DNA from: Trichosphaerium sp. ATCC 40318
Taxonomy: Eukaryota > Discosea > Flabellinia > Trichosidae
Direction of reading: 5' to 3'
Assembly (NCBI GenBank): GCA_038496445.1
Contig: JALMLS010000363.1
Location: 1-64,000, forward strand
Length of the DNA stretch: 64,000 nt
The position numbers and the translations under genes were made by a program. Positions 36,243 to 47,475 of the stretch are shown piece after piece. Below the pieces are notes generated by a model. That model did not search any database. It was given only the letters and a program-made list of their open reading frames with translations, and was not told the DNA's origin. The first letter of the stretch is position 1, and each line of letters opens with the position of its first letter.

Positions 36243-39200
36243 ATGATACAACATAGGAAGGTTATCCTTATAATCGGAGTATTATGCTCGATAATTGGTG
36301 AGTCTGTTGTATATTCTTGAATAATCTTTCCATCTGTATCTCTATTTGCTTGTTTAAAGCCTTAAACTAACTAAAACCGAAGCGGGTGATCTTCTAGGCG
36401 AAGAAAGACGATCTTTTAATGGATGGTATAATAACTTGGAGCGTTTATCATGGGGAGGCACTTGTACGACACGTTTATCGGTGGAAATAAGCGATGTGTG
36501 TCTAACTTTATATTTCTTTGTTGTAGTTACGCCTCTATCTCGAAGAGTTAAATCTGCATACCAAGACGGCGTTTCTAAGCCTCAACAAGGGCTACCGAAC
36601 TCAAGGTATAAAAAAGCCTAACAAATAACAAAACACGTGATATTTCACGTGCCAATTGAGTTACCCTTTTTTGTGATTTACGTAACAACTTACAACGCGA
36701 TAAGGTTTCTTAGCGAAACACTGTTTTCGACTACAGAGCCAAGACAGGATCAAACTGGACTTAATGTACTCGCCGTGTTCCATGGTGCGTTTTTGTTCTA
36801 CCCGACAATCACAAATTAATGGGCAATGTTTAGGGCAACATGTGGTTGATGAAATTGTAGATACACGGTATGTGACGTCACAGAAACAAGAATTTTCTTT
36901 TCTGTACTGATATTTGCATAAGAGTAGCATCATGTCCTCTTGGATACACACATATCGCGTTAAATGGGTCAGATCCCATCTATGGATCAGCAGAGTATAT
37001 TCCAATGAGAAGGTAAGGAATTTTTGTATTTGGCCAAACGTTGTGTTAACTGAATTAAACATCAGATCTGCTTATGATCTATCAACTGGTAAAGGACCGA
37101 ATAGACCAAGACAGCAGGTAAGCAATATTTAAAAATCCGATTACCATGTTACATTAGAGTCTAAACAATGTTTGTTTTATGTAAATCTTTTCACGTGTAA
37201 CTTGTCATTTAGATAAATCATGTATCAGCTTGGCTTGATGGTAGCAGTATATACGGTTCGGAAAAGACTCTATCAGACTATATAAGAAGTAAGATATTCC
37301 TACACAAGTTGTAATATGGCTAATTTCTTCCGTCAGATTTCGATAAAGGAAGAATGACAACAGCAAATGCTGAAGTATGTTTAAACAATTAATCGCCAAC
37401 ATTTTTCTCTAACTTTTTTTTAAAGTACGTTCTCACACGGTCATACCCTCAAAAGAATACGAAAGGACTACCACTTCATGACTTTCCAGCACCAGCATAC
37501 GATAATGGAATGCCTGACGAGTCTACATTATTCTGTAAGTGACAAGCTCTCCGTTTCTTCACATTAATCGTTTTCTAGTGATGGGTTCAAAGCGAGCAAA
37601 TGAAAACCCTCTTAGCATTGCTCTTGGCATGGTGTGGTTAAGAAGACATAATTACCATGCAGACGAGTTTAGGATGGGTAACGATGGATTCTCTGACGAA
37701 CTTGTATTCCAACAAGCGCGTCAATGGACAGTGGCAGAATACCAAGTAATCCATCCATTCGAAATCTTGCTTAACCTTAACTTGTTTTATAGCACATTAC
37801 TTTGTATGAATGGCTTCCTGCCTTTTTGGGTATATCAGCAAGTGATATACCAGCTTATACAGGGTATAAACCAGACATCAATCCTGCAATATCTCATGTG
37901 TTCACTATGGCAATGAGGTTTGGCCACACGGTACAACTTCTTCAAAAACCAAATGCTTTGTGTTTCCACAATTTTATCGTTCTTGTACTCACGTTTCTTT
38001 AGCTTGTGCCTTCTGAGTTTTACACTGTTGACGCTGTTTGTGAGTCTAAAAGCCCGTTCAGAATGTGTAACTGGTTTTGGCGCTCAGAAGAGTTTTTTGA
38101 AGGAGGTGAAGCTCCTCTTGAAGATATTCTTCGAGGCATGGTATTCCAACCAGCATCAAGAGGAGATGTTCAAATAGTAGAAGATCTAAGAGGATATCTA
38201 TACGGACACTTGGACTTCACAAGAAGGTACTAGCAATACTTCACGTTAACCAGAAAACTGGTTCTTGTTCCCTTACTATAAAGTTTTACTTTGTTAACTT
38301 TTGTTGATTGTAGCGATTTAACGGCCAAAGATATCGAAAGAGGTCGTGATCATGGTATCCCTACATACGGCGAAGCAAGGGAAATACTTGGTTTGAGTAA
38401 TACAGGAAATTGGACTGACGTTATTGGTCCACATGCTGTAAGCTTCAAGTTGTTCTTTTCCCTCATTCCTACCTTTTCGTTGCTGACGAGTTTTCGACAA
38501 AATTAGGACCTTGATGCTTTGCAAAGTATTTACGGAAACAGTTTTGACGATGTAGACTTTTTCGTCGGCGGTACGACTGTCAAGTGTTACTAGTTTTGTA
38601 ATTGACTTATTTTTAGGCATGATGGAAACTACTGCTGATGGTAAACCTGGACCTACTTTCAGACGTGTCATACTTGACCAATTTGTCGCATTACGTGTAT
38701 GAATGGTACCCTTTGTTAAATTGTTTTTGACTTTGTTTTTTTAGGATGCTGACAGGTTTTGGTATGAGAACACTGCTGAGCTTCATGGGTATGTAGATTT
38801 GTATGATGTGTGAGTTAAATCTAATTGTATTAGACACTTGACAGAAGCGGAGATAGAGCTTGTTCAGAACACAAGTTTGATGGATGTTTTAGAACAAGTC
38901 TCTGTATTGAAACTGCCTATCGATAAGGTAAACACTTCGGTTTTGATTAAATGACAAATGTTTATCGAATTTCGTTTTTTAGTGGGCTGCTTTTACTTCT
39001 GGAGGCACTTGGCAGGAGTGTCCACTATTGGCTAACGGCACTATGGAACCTTGTGTACCACCAAGATTAATGGACTGGTACAATAAGAGGTACTATATAT
39101 TCTTTTCAAATGACGACAACAGAAGAACTTCTGACACGTGATTTTCATTTAGTGAATATCACATATGGATTATTATATGTGTTATTGGTGCTTTTGGTTT

Positions 39201-42200
39201 ATTCTGTTTCTTGGCACTTAGATACCTCGTTGCACAACGCCGTATACGTAAGGACATGCCAAAAAAGCATAAGCCACTTTAACTTAAAAACATAGGTCAC
39301 AAAGGAGGGCATAAGCACAGTGACATACTAGTGTCTTTCCCAAAGAGTACAAAAGTAGGAAAACTAACAATGTTCGGTGTATTGAATGTTGTATCAGCTG
39401 ATAAGCGTACGTTCGCGAGAACCAATGAAGCTTCTAACTTTTTTGACAATTGCAGAACGCCCAGCGTTTATTTCTGTCGATAAGGAAAAGCTAACACTCT
39501 ATGATGCATCCAAAAAGCGACTACGGTACGCATCAAAAACATTGTACGAATGAACCCTGATGCTTTGTTCAGTACAGTTTATATTGGGCTTGTACACTCC
39601 TTGGGAAAATCAGACGATGATGGATTCAGACACTTGTTGATTAGCATACCAAGGGAGTATGATATTCTACTCAGGTTCCCTACTGCAGGAAAAAGAGACG
39701 AAGTAGTTGATAAATTGTGTGACGCCAAAGGAGGACGAGGATATAATGTACTACCTTACTAGAGTTTAATCTTTTCTCATCCTTTTTTGATAAAGGTGAA
39801 CAAGAAGCAATACAAGAGATTGTTGCTTGATATGAAGACTAAAAAAGTCCGTAAAGAGCAACTCAAGAAATACTTTGGTATGGTGCTTGAAGGACTCAAA
39901 GAAGGTTGGACTGTTCATGATGCATCTGAGTGTACAAGATCAGCTTCTGGTATCCTTAACACAGAGTTATCAAAAGGTACAATAAACTATTCGCTTGTTT
40001 TTTGTTGACACGTGTATAGACGAGTTTGCTGAGGCTTTTGGACTTGATATCGAATCTGATTTTGTGAACAGATTATTCAGGGTTGCTACTGCGCAACGAC
40101 CAACAGGACATATTACCTTTAAGGAGTTTTTTGATTTTGTGTTCCTGTTCTCAAAGGTAAAATGAGAAAAAAGCATGAAAATAACCCACTAAGCGCTTAC
40201 TTGTTCTAGGGATCTCCTAAAGATAAGATTAAAGCAATATTTCAACTGTAAGTTATTATGAATCTAATAAGACTAGTAGTACTAATGACAATAAAGGTAT
40301 GATCAAGGTAAAACTGGATACTTGTCCAGAGGAGAGATTAAAGAAATGTTCACATCAACAGTAAGTTTTTTTTTTTCCTGTTTCAAAAAGGGTGAGTAAT
40401 TAACATGGTTATTAAGATTGAAGTTGGGCGATCAAGACAAAAAATGAGTCAAGGAGACTTAGATAAGTTTGTAACAGCGTTTATCAAGAGTGCAGGTACC
40501 TCTCATAAGTCACATGTAGCCCAGTTTAATTTTCTAAATTTTTTCTCAGGTGCTAAGAATCCGAAGCGTCTGCAGCTCGAAGAGTTTACGAGAGTTATGT
40601 GTAAGCATGAAGAGATATTAAATGAAGGAAAATTAAACCTTAGAGCAACATGGAGAAAAACAAACTTGAAAAAACAAGTAAGTTAGGTTCCATCCATAAA
40701 CTACTTAGGATTCTTACTTTATTCTCAACTAGAAAAAAAAGGCAAACACCAAAACAGGTGGCAAACAAGTACGTCATATTCGGTTTACTACATTATCTGT
40801 ACCTTATTTTAACCGATATTATCGAATTAGACTACAAGAGAGACGAACGATCTAGTTGAGATCTCCGAAAATCCAAGAGCTGACAAAAATGAAGATGAAA
40901 CAGATTCTGACATTGATGACTTATCTGGGGATGAAGAAATTAAATCTCCTATGCCTAAAGCTAAGATCCCTCTTGAAAAGCTTCAAGAATATATGATACA
41001 GCGTACTCTTGTGGACTCACAGAAATCAGAAGCTGCAGAAGCTGCAAAAGAGTTTTATTCAAAGAAGTCTTCATTGAATCCAAAAGACATCAGCTTTGAG
41101 TTATCTGATACAGAAGATATAAGTGATATTGACGAAGAAGATTACAGTGACGATGACTCTGTTGAGATTGACGATTCGTCAGATGAGTCAGAATCGGAAG
41201 AATCCGCTTCGACTTCTGATTCTGATTTTGATGTTAAAAAGAAAACAAACACGGCGCCTATGAGCATACTCAAGAAGACTAGGAGAGGTGGTAGACCAAA
41301 GCAAGTCAAGAAAAAGTCTGGGGAGATAGATTCAGATGAATCTATTGAGTCTATGACAGATGACGAGGAAGATTCTAATAAGAGAGCTTTAACTTTTAAC
41401 AACGTAGATTTCAGAGAGTCTATCGTTCCTCCAAGGATCAGAGCTAGTAATAAAAGTAGACTACGTGTATCACCCAAAGCTGTCAGACGTATTGGAATGA
41501 GTTCTCTCACAAGAAGCGGAGGGAAAAAGCATAGCGCAGGATTGAACAAAAGTGGTACTTTAAACAGATTTTAGCTGTTTTGTTTTAATACTTGCCTAGT
41601 GAGGATCAAAGAGCCTTCAGAAAGCGACTCTTCGGAGTCATCAGAAAAAGCACAAGAAGTAGTAGCTAAACAACCAGAACCTGTATCATCAGGACCGGGT
41701 ATAACAGAGCCAAGTAAACCACAAGGAAGATTTGTTGCGTTCATATCAAATCATCGAACTGAAATTATTATTGTTGCTTTATTCTTCCTTATCACTGCCT
41801 GGCTCTTCGTAGAGCGTGCATACTGTACGACATGTTTCATTTTGCTCAAAATCCTCACGTGCATGATAGTGTATTCTGTCGAAAAAGAGCACATTGGACT
41901 CCGCGCAATGGCCGGATTTGGCGTAACTGTCAGTCGTGGCGCTGCAGCTGCGATGAGTTTTTGTTTTGCTTTAATTCTGTTGACTATGGTACCCTTCTTT
42001 TTGTTGTTTATGTCTTTCTTTGTTAATTCATTTAATAGTGTCGTAATACGATCACTTTGCTCCGCACAACTCCATTGAATCGTCTCATACCTTTTGATCA
42101 CGTGTATGATTTTCACAAATTGGTTGCTGCGACTGTGTTTGTTTTCACATGGATTCATATTCTTGGTCATTTTCTAAACTTTTTCCATTTGTCGACGCAA

Positions 42201-44080
42201 TTCCCGGCTGATGTTGAATGTACACTACCTGCTGTATACTTTGGTAGTACTTTCAGACCTTCTTTTGGCGGATACTACCTTTTTGGAACTCTCACTGGAT
42301 TTACAGGATTATTAATGACACGTGCGTTTTTCAGAAAATTTTACTAAATAAATTGCTTTCCTTGGAAGGCTTGAACGTTTCTCTTTTCAAAAAAAGGCGT
42401 TTTGTCGAAATTCAACAACTGCGCTTTATTCTTTGTTTGTCAAAGCTTCTGGAGGTTGGTAGAAGCGTGATTCAGCGTTGATTATTTTTTTCTTATTTTT
42501 TCTAGTGATTATGATTGTGATGTACATGTATGCGATAGAATGGGTCCGACAGCATTTCCATCTGGTTTTCTGGACATCTCATCATCTTTATATTGTATTA
42601 TACATTCTTATGTTCCTTCATGGATCCGCTTCATTGCTCCAGAAGGCCGACTTATGGTTGTACTTGACAGGACCATTGGTTCTATTCTTCATAGACAAAG
42701 TCGTCGGTAGCACTCGAACCTACGCAAAATCTAAGGTTGTAGCTGCTGAGCACTTGCCTTCAGGTGTAACGAAACTAGTATTCAGGAGAGACAAGGGATT
42801 CAAATACCAATCAGGACAAGTACGTTCAAAAAAAGTCGAAAAAAAAAAACTTTCAACTTTGTTCTTCGTTTTGCTGACTTTCTACCAAGTGGGTCAGATT
42901 ATCGTGTCCTAGTATTGCTGGTATGAATAAACGCGTTTTTATGAACAGTATTCGTTGTTAATATCTTTAATAGCAAAGCATGTGTTCCATCCATTCACTT
43001 TGACATCGGCACCACATGAACCACACTTATCATGTCATATCCGCGCTGTTGGACCATGGACAAAAGCCTTACGGTAATTGATGAACACACCATTCGTTTT
43101 ATTAGTTTCTTATAAATGACATAGACGTGTAATGAACCCACAACTGTACACTGATATCTCTAAATACCCTCAAGTACGTTTTTTTTTTCTTGTTTTTTTC
43201 CTTCGCAGGATTCGTTTTTTGATGGTCTTTTCTTCTAGCTCATAGTAGATGGTCCTTATGGTGAAGGTCTTCAAGATTGGTATAAATTTAAAACTGTTGT
43301 ACTTGTTGGTGCTGGTATAGGTATCACGCCTTTTGCTTCTATTCTAAAAGATTTGATTCATCAAGTTAAAGCAGTACGTTTTGCTCTTTGCTGCAAACCT
43401 CATCGCGCAGTGAATTCACCTCATCTTGATTCAATCAACTAATAAATATCGTTTAGAACGCAGTTCGTGTTGAGAAGGTATATTTCTTTTGGATTATGCG
43501 GTCACAAGGTACTATCAAAGACTTACTTTTTTTGAAAAAAAATCCAAGGAATCCCCTTCTTTTTTTTTGTTAGTCTCTCATTTTCTGTAGCGTCTTTTGA
43601 GTGGATGTTCGATATTTTGAAGGATGTCGAAGCTGTAGATACTATGAACATTCTAGAGACTCATATATTCATAACACAGTACAAGAAAAAGTTTGACTTG
43701 AGAACAATGCTGTTTTATGTTGCAGAAAAGAACTTTCATCGTACACTTGGCATATCCTTCCTTACTGGCTTGCGTGCTACCACTCATTTTGGTCGTCCAA
43801 ACTTACAGTATGGGATCATAGTATTTAGAAGCTTTTTACTAACTTTACACTTAAGATACGTCCTGCAGAAGATCCAAAACGAACACAGACTCGAAGTCAA
43901 AAAAATAGGTTTGTTGAGCTTTTTTGAAAAAAACGTTTTGTCGTGTTCATTCCTTCTCTTATAGGCGTGTGTTCTTGCGGACCACACTTTCTAAGTGAAG
44001 CACTTACAGATGCATGTAAAACGCTATCACAAAGAGATCCAACGTGTCGTATGAAGCACATTACTTCAAACTTTGGATAA
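36243..44080 (+). CDS. DUOX: Dual oxidase (DUOX): peroxidase-homology domain fused to an NADPH oxidase
   Basis: Over 30 exons, roughly 1,700 residues. A signal peptide ([18 protein letters not shown]) is followed by the extracellular peroxidase-homology domain: [14 protein letters not shown] (36415), [30 protein letters not shown] (37210), [19 protein letters not shown] (37580), the proximal-haem motif AMRFGHTLVPSEF (37910-38015, split by an intron) and [15 protein letters not shown] (38335). A membrane span ([20 protein letters not shown]) begins near 39160, followed by a PH-like segment, EF-hand-like units (39870-40680) and an acidic/serine-rich insert (40835-41560). The NOX core follows: haem-ligand histidines in [21 protein letters not shown] (42110-42170) and [19 protein letters not shown] (42570-42630), FAD motif [18 protein letters not shown] motifs [16 protein letters not shown] (43310) and CSCGPHF (43970). 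Stop TAA 44078-44080. It should make H2O2 or superoxide outside the cell. The alignment with animal DUOX is collinear. Confidence 0.94.
40835..41560 (+). other. Acidic/serine-rich insert of DUOX (coding, between EF-hands and NOX core)
   Basis: Within the DUOX reading frame, about 240 residues are highly enriched in Asp, Glu and Ser (for example [20 protein letters not shown]) and then become basic ([17 protein letters not shown]). The frame enters through an intron acceptor near 40830 and leaves through an intron at about 41555-41601 into [19 protein letters not shown] and the first NOX membrane span. It looks disordered and rich in potential CK2-type phosphorylation sites. Confidence 0.7.
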
Positions 44081-44890
44081 CAAATTTCACTTTTTTTTTT
44101 GATAAAATGACAAATAAAGAAATCTTCTAAGAACCACATTTGTTATCATTGTCACATCGATTGTTTGTTGAAGAACAAACGTTCAATGACTTTGCAAACC
44201 TTAGCCACTTAACTTAAAAAGAATAAAACTGGCTGGTTAAAGTAATTCGGCCTGAAAACAGACAGCACGTGACTTGCAATCCCGTTTGATTTTTTGTATT
44301 TGTGTTGTCTTTTTTTGCTCTTGTAGAGGACTTAACCGAGAAACAATTACTGTAATAGTAACTTCAAAAGCAGTCTACACAGGGCTATGAAGCAAAACAA
44401 ATGCCATAGCCGCTCAAGTTTTCTTTGTAACGAACAAACCGAACAACTTCCAGGAAATTTGCATAGTTCAAAAATGAAAAGTTTGTTTCAGACATTGCAA
44501 ATGAATTTAGTGGTTGTTTTTGCTGGCTTTCAAATCATAACTAGCTCTAAAAAACAGATTCAGTTGGTATGTCAGACTATAGAAGCTACATGATATTCAT
44601 AACCTCTGGCGCATAAAGAAACTTAGACGCTTGTAACTTCTTGAAGGAAAAGAGCCAAAAATAATCTTCAAAAAGAATACATAAAAAAGTGACATTATTA
44701 CAAAAGTTAAGAGTAATCAAACTAACTTTGTAGATGATTGGTTAGCACCTATTAGTGTTAAATAGTTGAATCATGAGTTCAGTCATTTAACATAACACTA
44801 TCATTAGAATCACTGTAGATAGATTCATTACCTCAAAGTAATTTTTATTTAAAAGCCGAATTTCAATAGTAAGTTTTTGCCATATTAGGT
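44081..44890. other. Convergent 3' intergenic region after DUOX
   Basis: AT-rich spacer between the 3' ends of DUOX (+) and the LRR gene (-). An AATAAA signal lies near 44113. Short frames here lack coding character. No gene is supported. Confidence 0.45.
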
Positions 44891-46162
44891 TTATGTTGGT
44901 ATCGTATGAGCACTAGTCAATTCCTTTACAGTTTCATATGTTATACCAGTTCCTCTGCATACGAAGATAGTGTGCACACCTACAAGCGCTTTTAATGCTG
45001 CAACTGTTACGCTTGTATATTCCAAATTAATTTTATGTACACCTGCCAGTGCCTTGACACCCTCATCTGTTACGCTTGTATGTTCCAAATCAATTTTATG
45101 TACACCTGCCAGTGCCTTGATACCCTCATCTGTTACGCTTGTATATGCCAAATCAATTTTATGTACACCTGCCAACGCCTTGATACCCTCATCTGTTACG
45201 CTTGTATGTGCCAATTCAATTTTATGTACACCTGCCAACGCCTTGACACCCTCATCTGTTACGCTTGTGTGTTCCAAATCAATTTTATGTACACCTGCCA
45301 ACGCCTTGATACCCTCATCTGTTATTGAGCCGCAATTACACAAGTAGATGGTATGAACTCCTGCCAGTGCCTTCAAACCCTCATCTGTTACGCTTGTATA
45401 TGCCAAACTAATTTCATGTACACCTGCCAACGCCTTGATACCCTCATCTGTTATTGAGCTACAATAACTCAAGTTGATGGTGTGTACTCCTGCCAGTGCC
45501 TTCACACCCTCATCTGTAACATTTGTGTGTGTCAAAATAATTTTAGGTACACTTGCCAATGCCTTGATACCCTCATCTGTAATTGTGCTACAACTTTCCA
45601 AGTTGATGGTGTGTACTCCTGCCAGCGCCTTCACACCCTCATCTGTAACATTTGTGTGTGTCAAAATAATTTTAGGTACACTTGCCAATGCCTTGATACC
45701 CTCATCCGTAATTGTGGTACAATAACGCAAGTCGATGGTGTGAACTCCTGCCAGCGCCTTCAAACCCTCATCTGTAACAGTTGTGTGTGCCAAAATAATT
45801 TTATGTACTCCTGCCAATGCCTTGATACCCTCATCTGTAATTTTGTAACACTTTATCAATTTGATTGATTGTACTCCCCTCAATTGCTTGATAGCATAGT
45901 CTGTTACATGTTCATAATCACGAAAGCCAATAGTTGTATTCTGGAGTAACGGACTACCAGTAAGGATTTTCACATCATTTTCTGTAATGTTGATACAACC
46001 GTATCCGACGTATTTTTGGACAATATCGTACAAAAAGTGGCATGTATGGGCTGTATTGAGTGCGTGAATCCCTTTTTTGAGTATATGAACTATTATTTCA
46101 ATTGGCAGCGCTATTAGGTAGAATATCTGCAAAAGTGTATTTTCAATGCCTTTTTTTTTCAT
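44891..46162 (-). CDS. F-box-like leucine-rich-repeat protein, intronless, giant-virus style
   Basis: One uninterrupted frame of 423 residues from ATG 46162, in a window where nearly all genes have many introns. Residues about 10-50 (IALPIEIIVHILKKG...LNTAHTCHFLYDIVQ) look like a degenerate F-box. Residues about 100-400 are some 14 tandem leucine-rich repeats of 21-22 residues with the consensus (V/I)TDEGIKALAGVHKIDLEHTS, alternating between a 'VTDEG' and an 'ITDEG...C' type. The repeats are nearly identical at DNA level. F-box proteins carry SCF ubiquitin-ligase targets, with the LRR as the binding surface. Intronless F-box-plus-repeat proteins are common in amoeba-infecting large DNA viruses, so lateral transfer is possible. 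An internally expanded host gene is the alternative. Confidence 0.75.
   Translation of the reverse strand: MKKKGIENTLLQIFYLIALPIEIIVHILKKGIHALNTAHTCHFLYDIVQKYVGYGCINITENDVKILTGSPLLQNTTIGFRDYEHVTDYAIKQLRGVQSIKLIKCYKITDEGIKALAGVHKIILAHTTVTDEGLKALAGVHTIDLRYCTTITDEGIKALASVPKIILTHTNVTDEGVKALAGVHTINLESCSTITDEGIKALASVPKIILTHTNVTDEGVKALAGVHTINLSYCSSITDEGIKALAGVHEISLAYTSVTDEGLKALAGVHTIYLCNCGSITDEGIKALAGVHKIDLEHTSVTDEGVKALAGVHKIELAHTSVTDEGIKALAGVHKIDLAYTSVTDEGIKALAGVHKIDLEHTSVTDEGVKALAGVHKINLEYTSVTVAALKALVGVHTIFVCRGTGITYETVKELTSAHTIPT
44990..45850 (-). repeat. Tandem 63/66-base repeat array inside the LRR gene
   Basis: About 14 head-to-tail units can be read. Each contains near-identical plus-strand strings such as ACACCTGCCAACGCCTTGA followed by TACCCTCATCTGTTACGCTT. 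The high identity implies recent unequal crossing-over or gene conversion. The array is in frame throughout. Confidence 0.9.
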
Positions 46163-46775
46163 TTGGGTTAAAGTTTGTGCTAACCTGTTTTGTTTAGAGC
46201 TTTTGTCAGTTAAACAACACCTCCGCCAAGCTGCGTGTGTTTTGAGTTTGTAAAGATTTTAGCGCGAACACGTGTTAATTTTCAACGACTTTATTCGCAC
46301 GTGCGCAAAAGCTGAACAGCGACACAAACTAGCAGCACTCTTCGTGCCTTCACGATAGAGGACATTTTAGAGCCTGTTTGTTCCATCTATCTTGTCGTTG
46401 GTGGACACCACACATCATACAGATTATTTCAACAAATATCATGAAATATAAGCGGTTTCCTTAAAGTAGAGCGTGCAGAGCTCCGTTTGAATTGTTTGTA
46501 TCTTTTTTGTTCTATCATAAAAGCCCACCTGTCAAGTCTTATTTTCTGCATAACTCACGCCTACTAGTGGCGTTAGAATTCCTTTTTCTCTTTATAGAAA
46601 CAAGTAATCTCAAAATCGCGTTAGGCACTAAAACTTCAAAAATCGCTGCGTAGGAAACGAGAATTTCTCAGTTGAAAATTTTTCGGGTTTTCTATCACGT
46701 GATAAAGAGATTATTTTTGTTTAAGTCTACTATCTCATTTAAAGAAATAAAAACATCAAAAACAACGTATCAACA
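46163..46775. other. Divergent spacer between the LRR gene and a small basic protein gene
   Basis: Intergenic DNA with three CACGTG palindromes (near 46270, 46300 and 46697). Both flanking genes start outward from it. No ORF of note. Confidence 0.4.
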
Positions 46776-47017
46776 ATGCCTTCTGTAGTAGTAAGGTTAG
46801 TACAAAAACATTAAAATGTCCTTTCTAACGTATGTCTCGAAGATATATCTCTAGGATGCGCAAAGGATCGATTGAAAAAAAAGTAAAAAAACAAAACAAA
46901 GAAGCGTCTGCTTCTCTGCTGCTTCATGAAGACACTTTTATAGATGATTCTGTAGATAAAACTACAAGAGAAGCACCTGCAGTAAAGTTCACCTGTGAGA
47001 ACGCTTTCTGGGTGTAA
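46776..47017 (+). CDS. Small basic hypothetical protein (3' end uncertain)
   Basis: ATG 46776 starts MPSVVVR. An intron with donor GTTAGT and acceptor CTCTAG (ending near 46853) joins it to MRKGSIEKKVKKQNKEASAS. The frame runs to a TAA at 47015-47017, giving about 60 residues. Alternatively a GTGTAAGAG donor near 47012 splices to further short exons (FRKQTFRYT near 47105-47132). The N-terminal half is lysine-rich, the C-terminal half acidic. Function unknown. Confidence 0.35.
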
Positions 47018-47475
47018 GAGACAACTATTTAAAAAAGCCAAAACCAAATTGTAAATAAAGGCAAAAAAAAATTTATACCATCGAAATTTCATTTTGGTTG
47101 TCAGATTTCGCAAGCAAACTTTCAGATATACGTAAGATTAAGTGCTACAAAAACCAATATTTCTTGTCTTAGAAACATTTACAAAAATAGATTTGTAGTA
47201 TTTGCTAAGGCGTACTTTTTATCGACACTAAATTTTTTTTAAAGCTTCCCAAAAAAAAAACTCACACAATTTTTCAGTGTCGTTGATAGCTCCGAGGAGA
47301 AAAAGAGATAAAGATACGGACTTTTTTTACTGTCTAAAAAAACAAATTCGGTTCAATTTGTCTGAAATAAAATTATATGGGAGTTAAAAACAAGATTATC
47401 TAACAACACTTCGTTGAGCGTAAGTTTGCACTTTATTAGTAAGAAATAAGCATTTTACAACATTGTTAATATTGT
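47018..47475. other. Spacer, possible additional exons of the small basic protein gene
   Basis: AT-rich with poly-A and poly-T tracts. A candidate exon at about 47105-47132 lies between AG and GTAAG. Nothing else is supported. Confidence 0.3.

Noticed and set aside
36436-37132. Separate small genes in the peroxidase region
   Set aside because: They are pieces of DUOX exons read through short introns; splicing at GTACG/TAG borders restores a continuous peroxidase domain.
41142-41549. Long minus-strand frame antisense to the acidic insert of DUOX
   Set aside because: The GAT/TCA-rich composition of the insert keeps the opposite strand open (Leu/Ile/Ser runs); there is no start context or introns.
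44990-45850. CRISPR-like regular repeats
   Set aside because: The units are in-frame coding LRRs with no unique spacers, in a eukaryotic genome.
44970-45868. Plus-strand repetitive Cys/Thr-rich frames opposite the LRR array
   Set aside because: These are shadows of the tandem repeats on the other strand; repeat identity keeps several frames open by chance.
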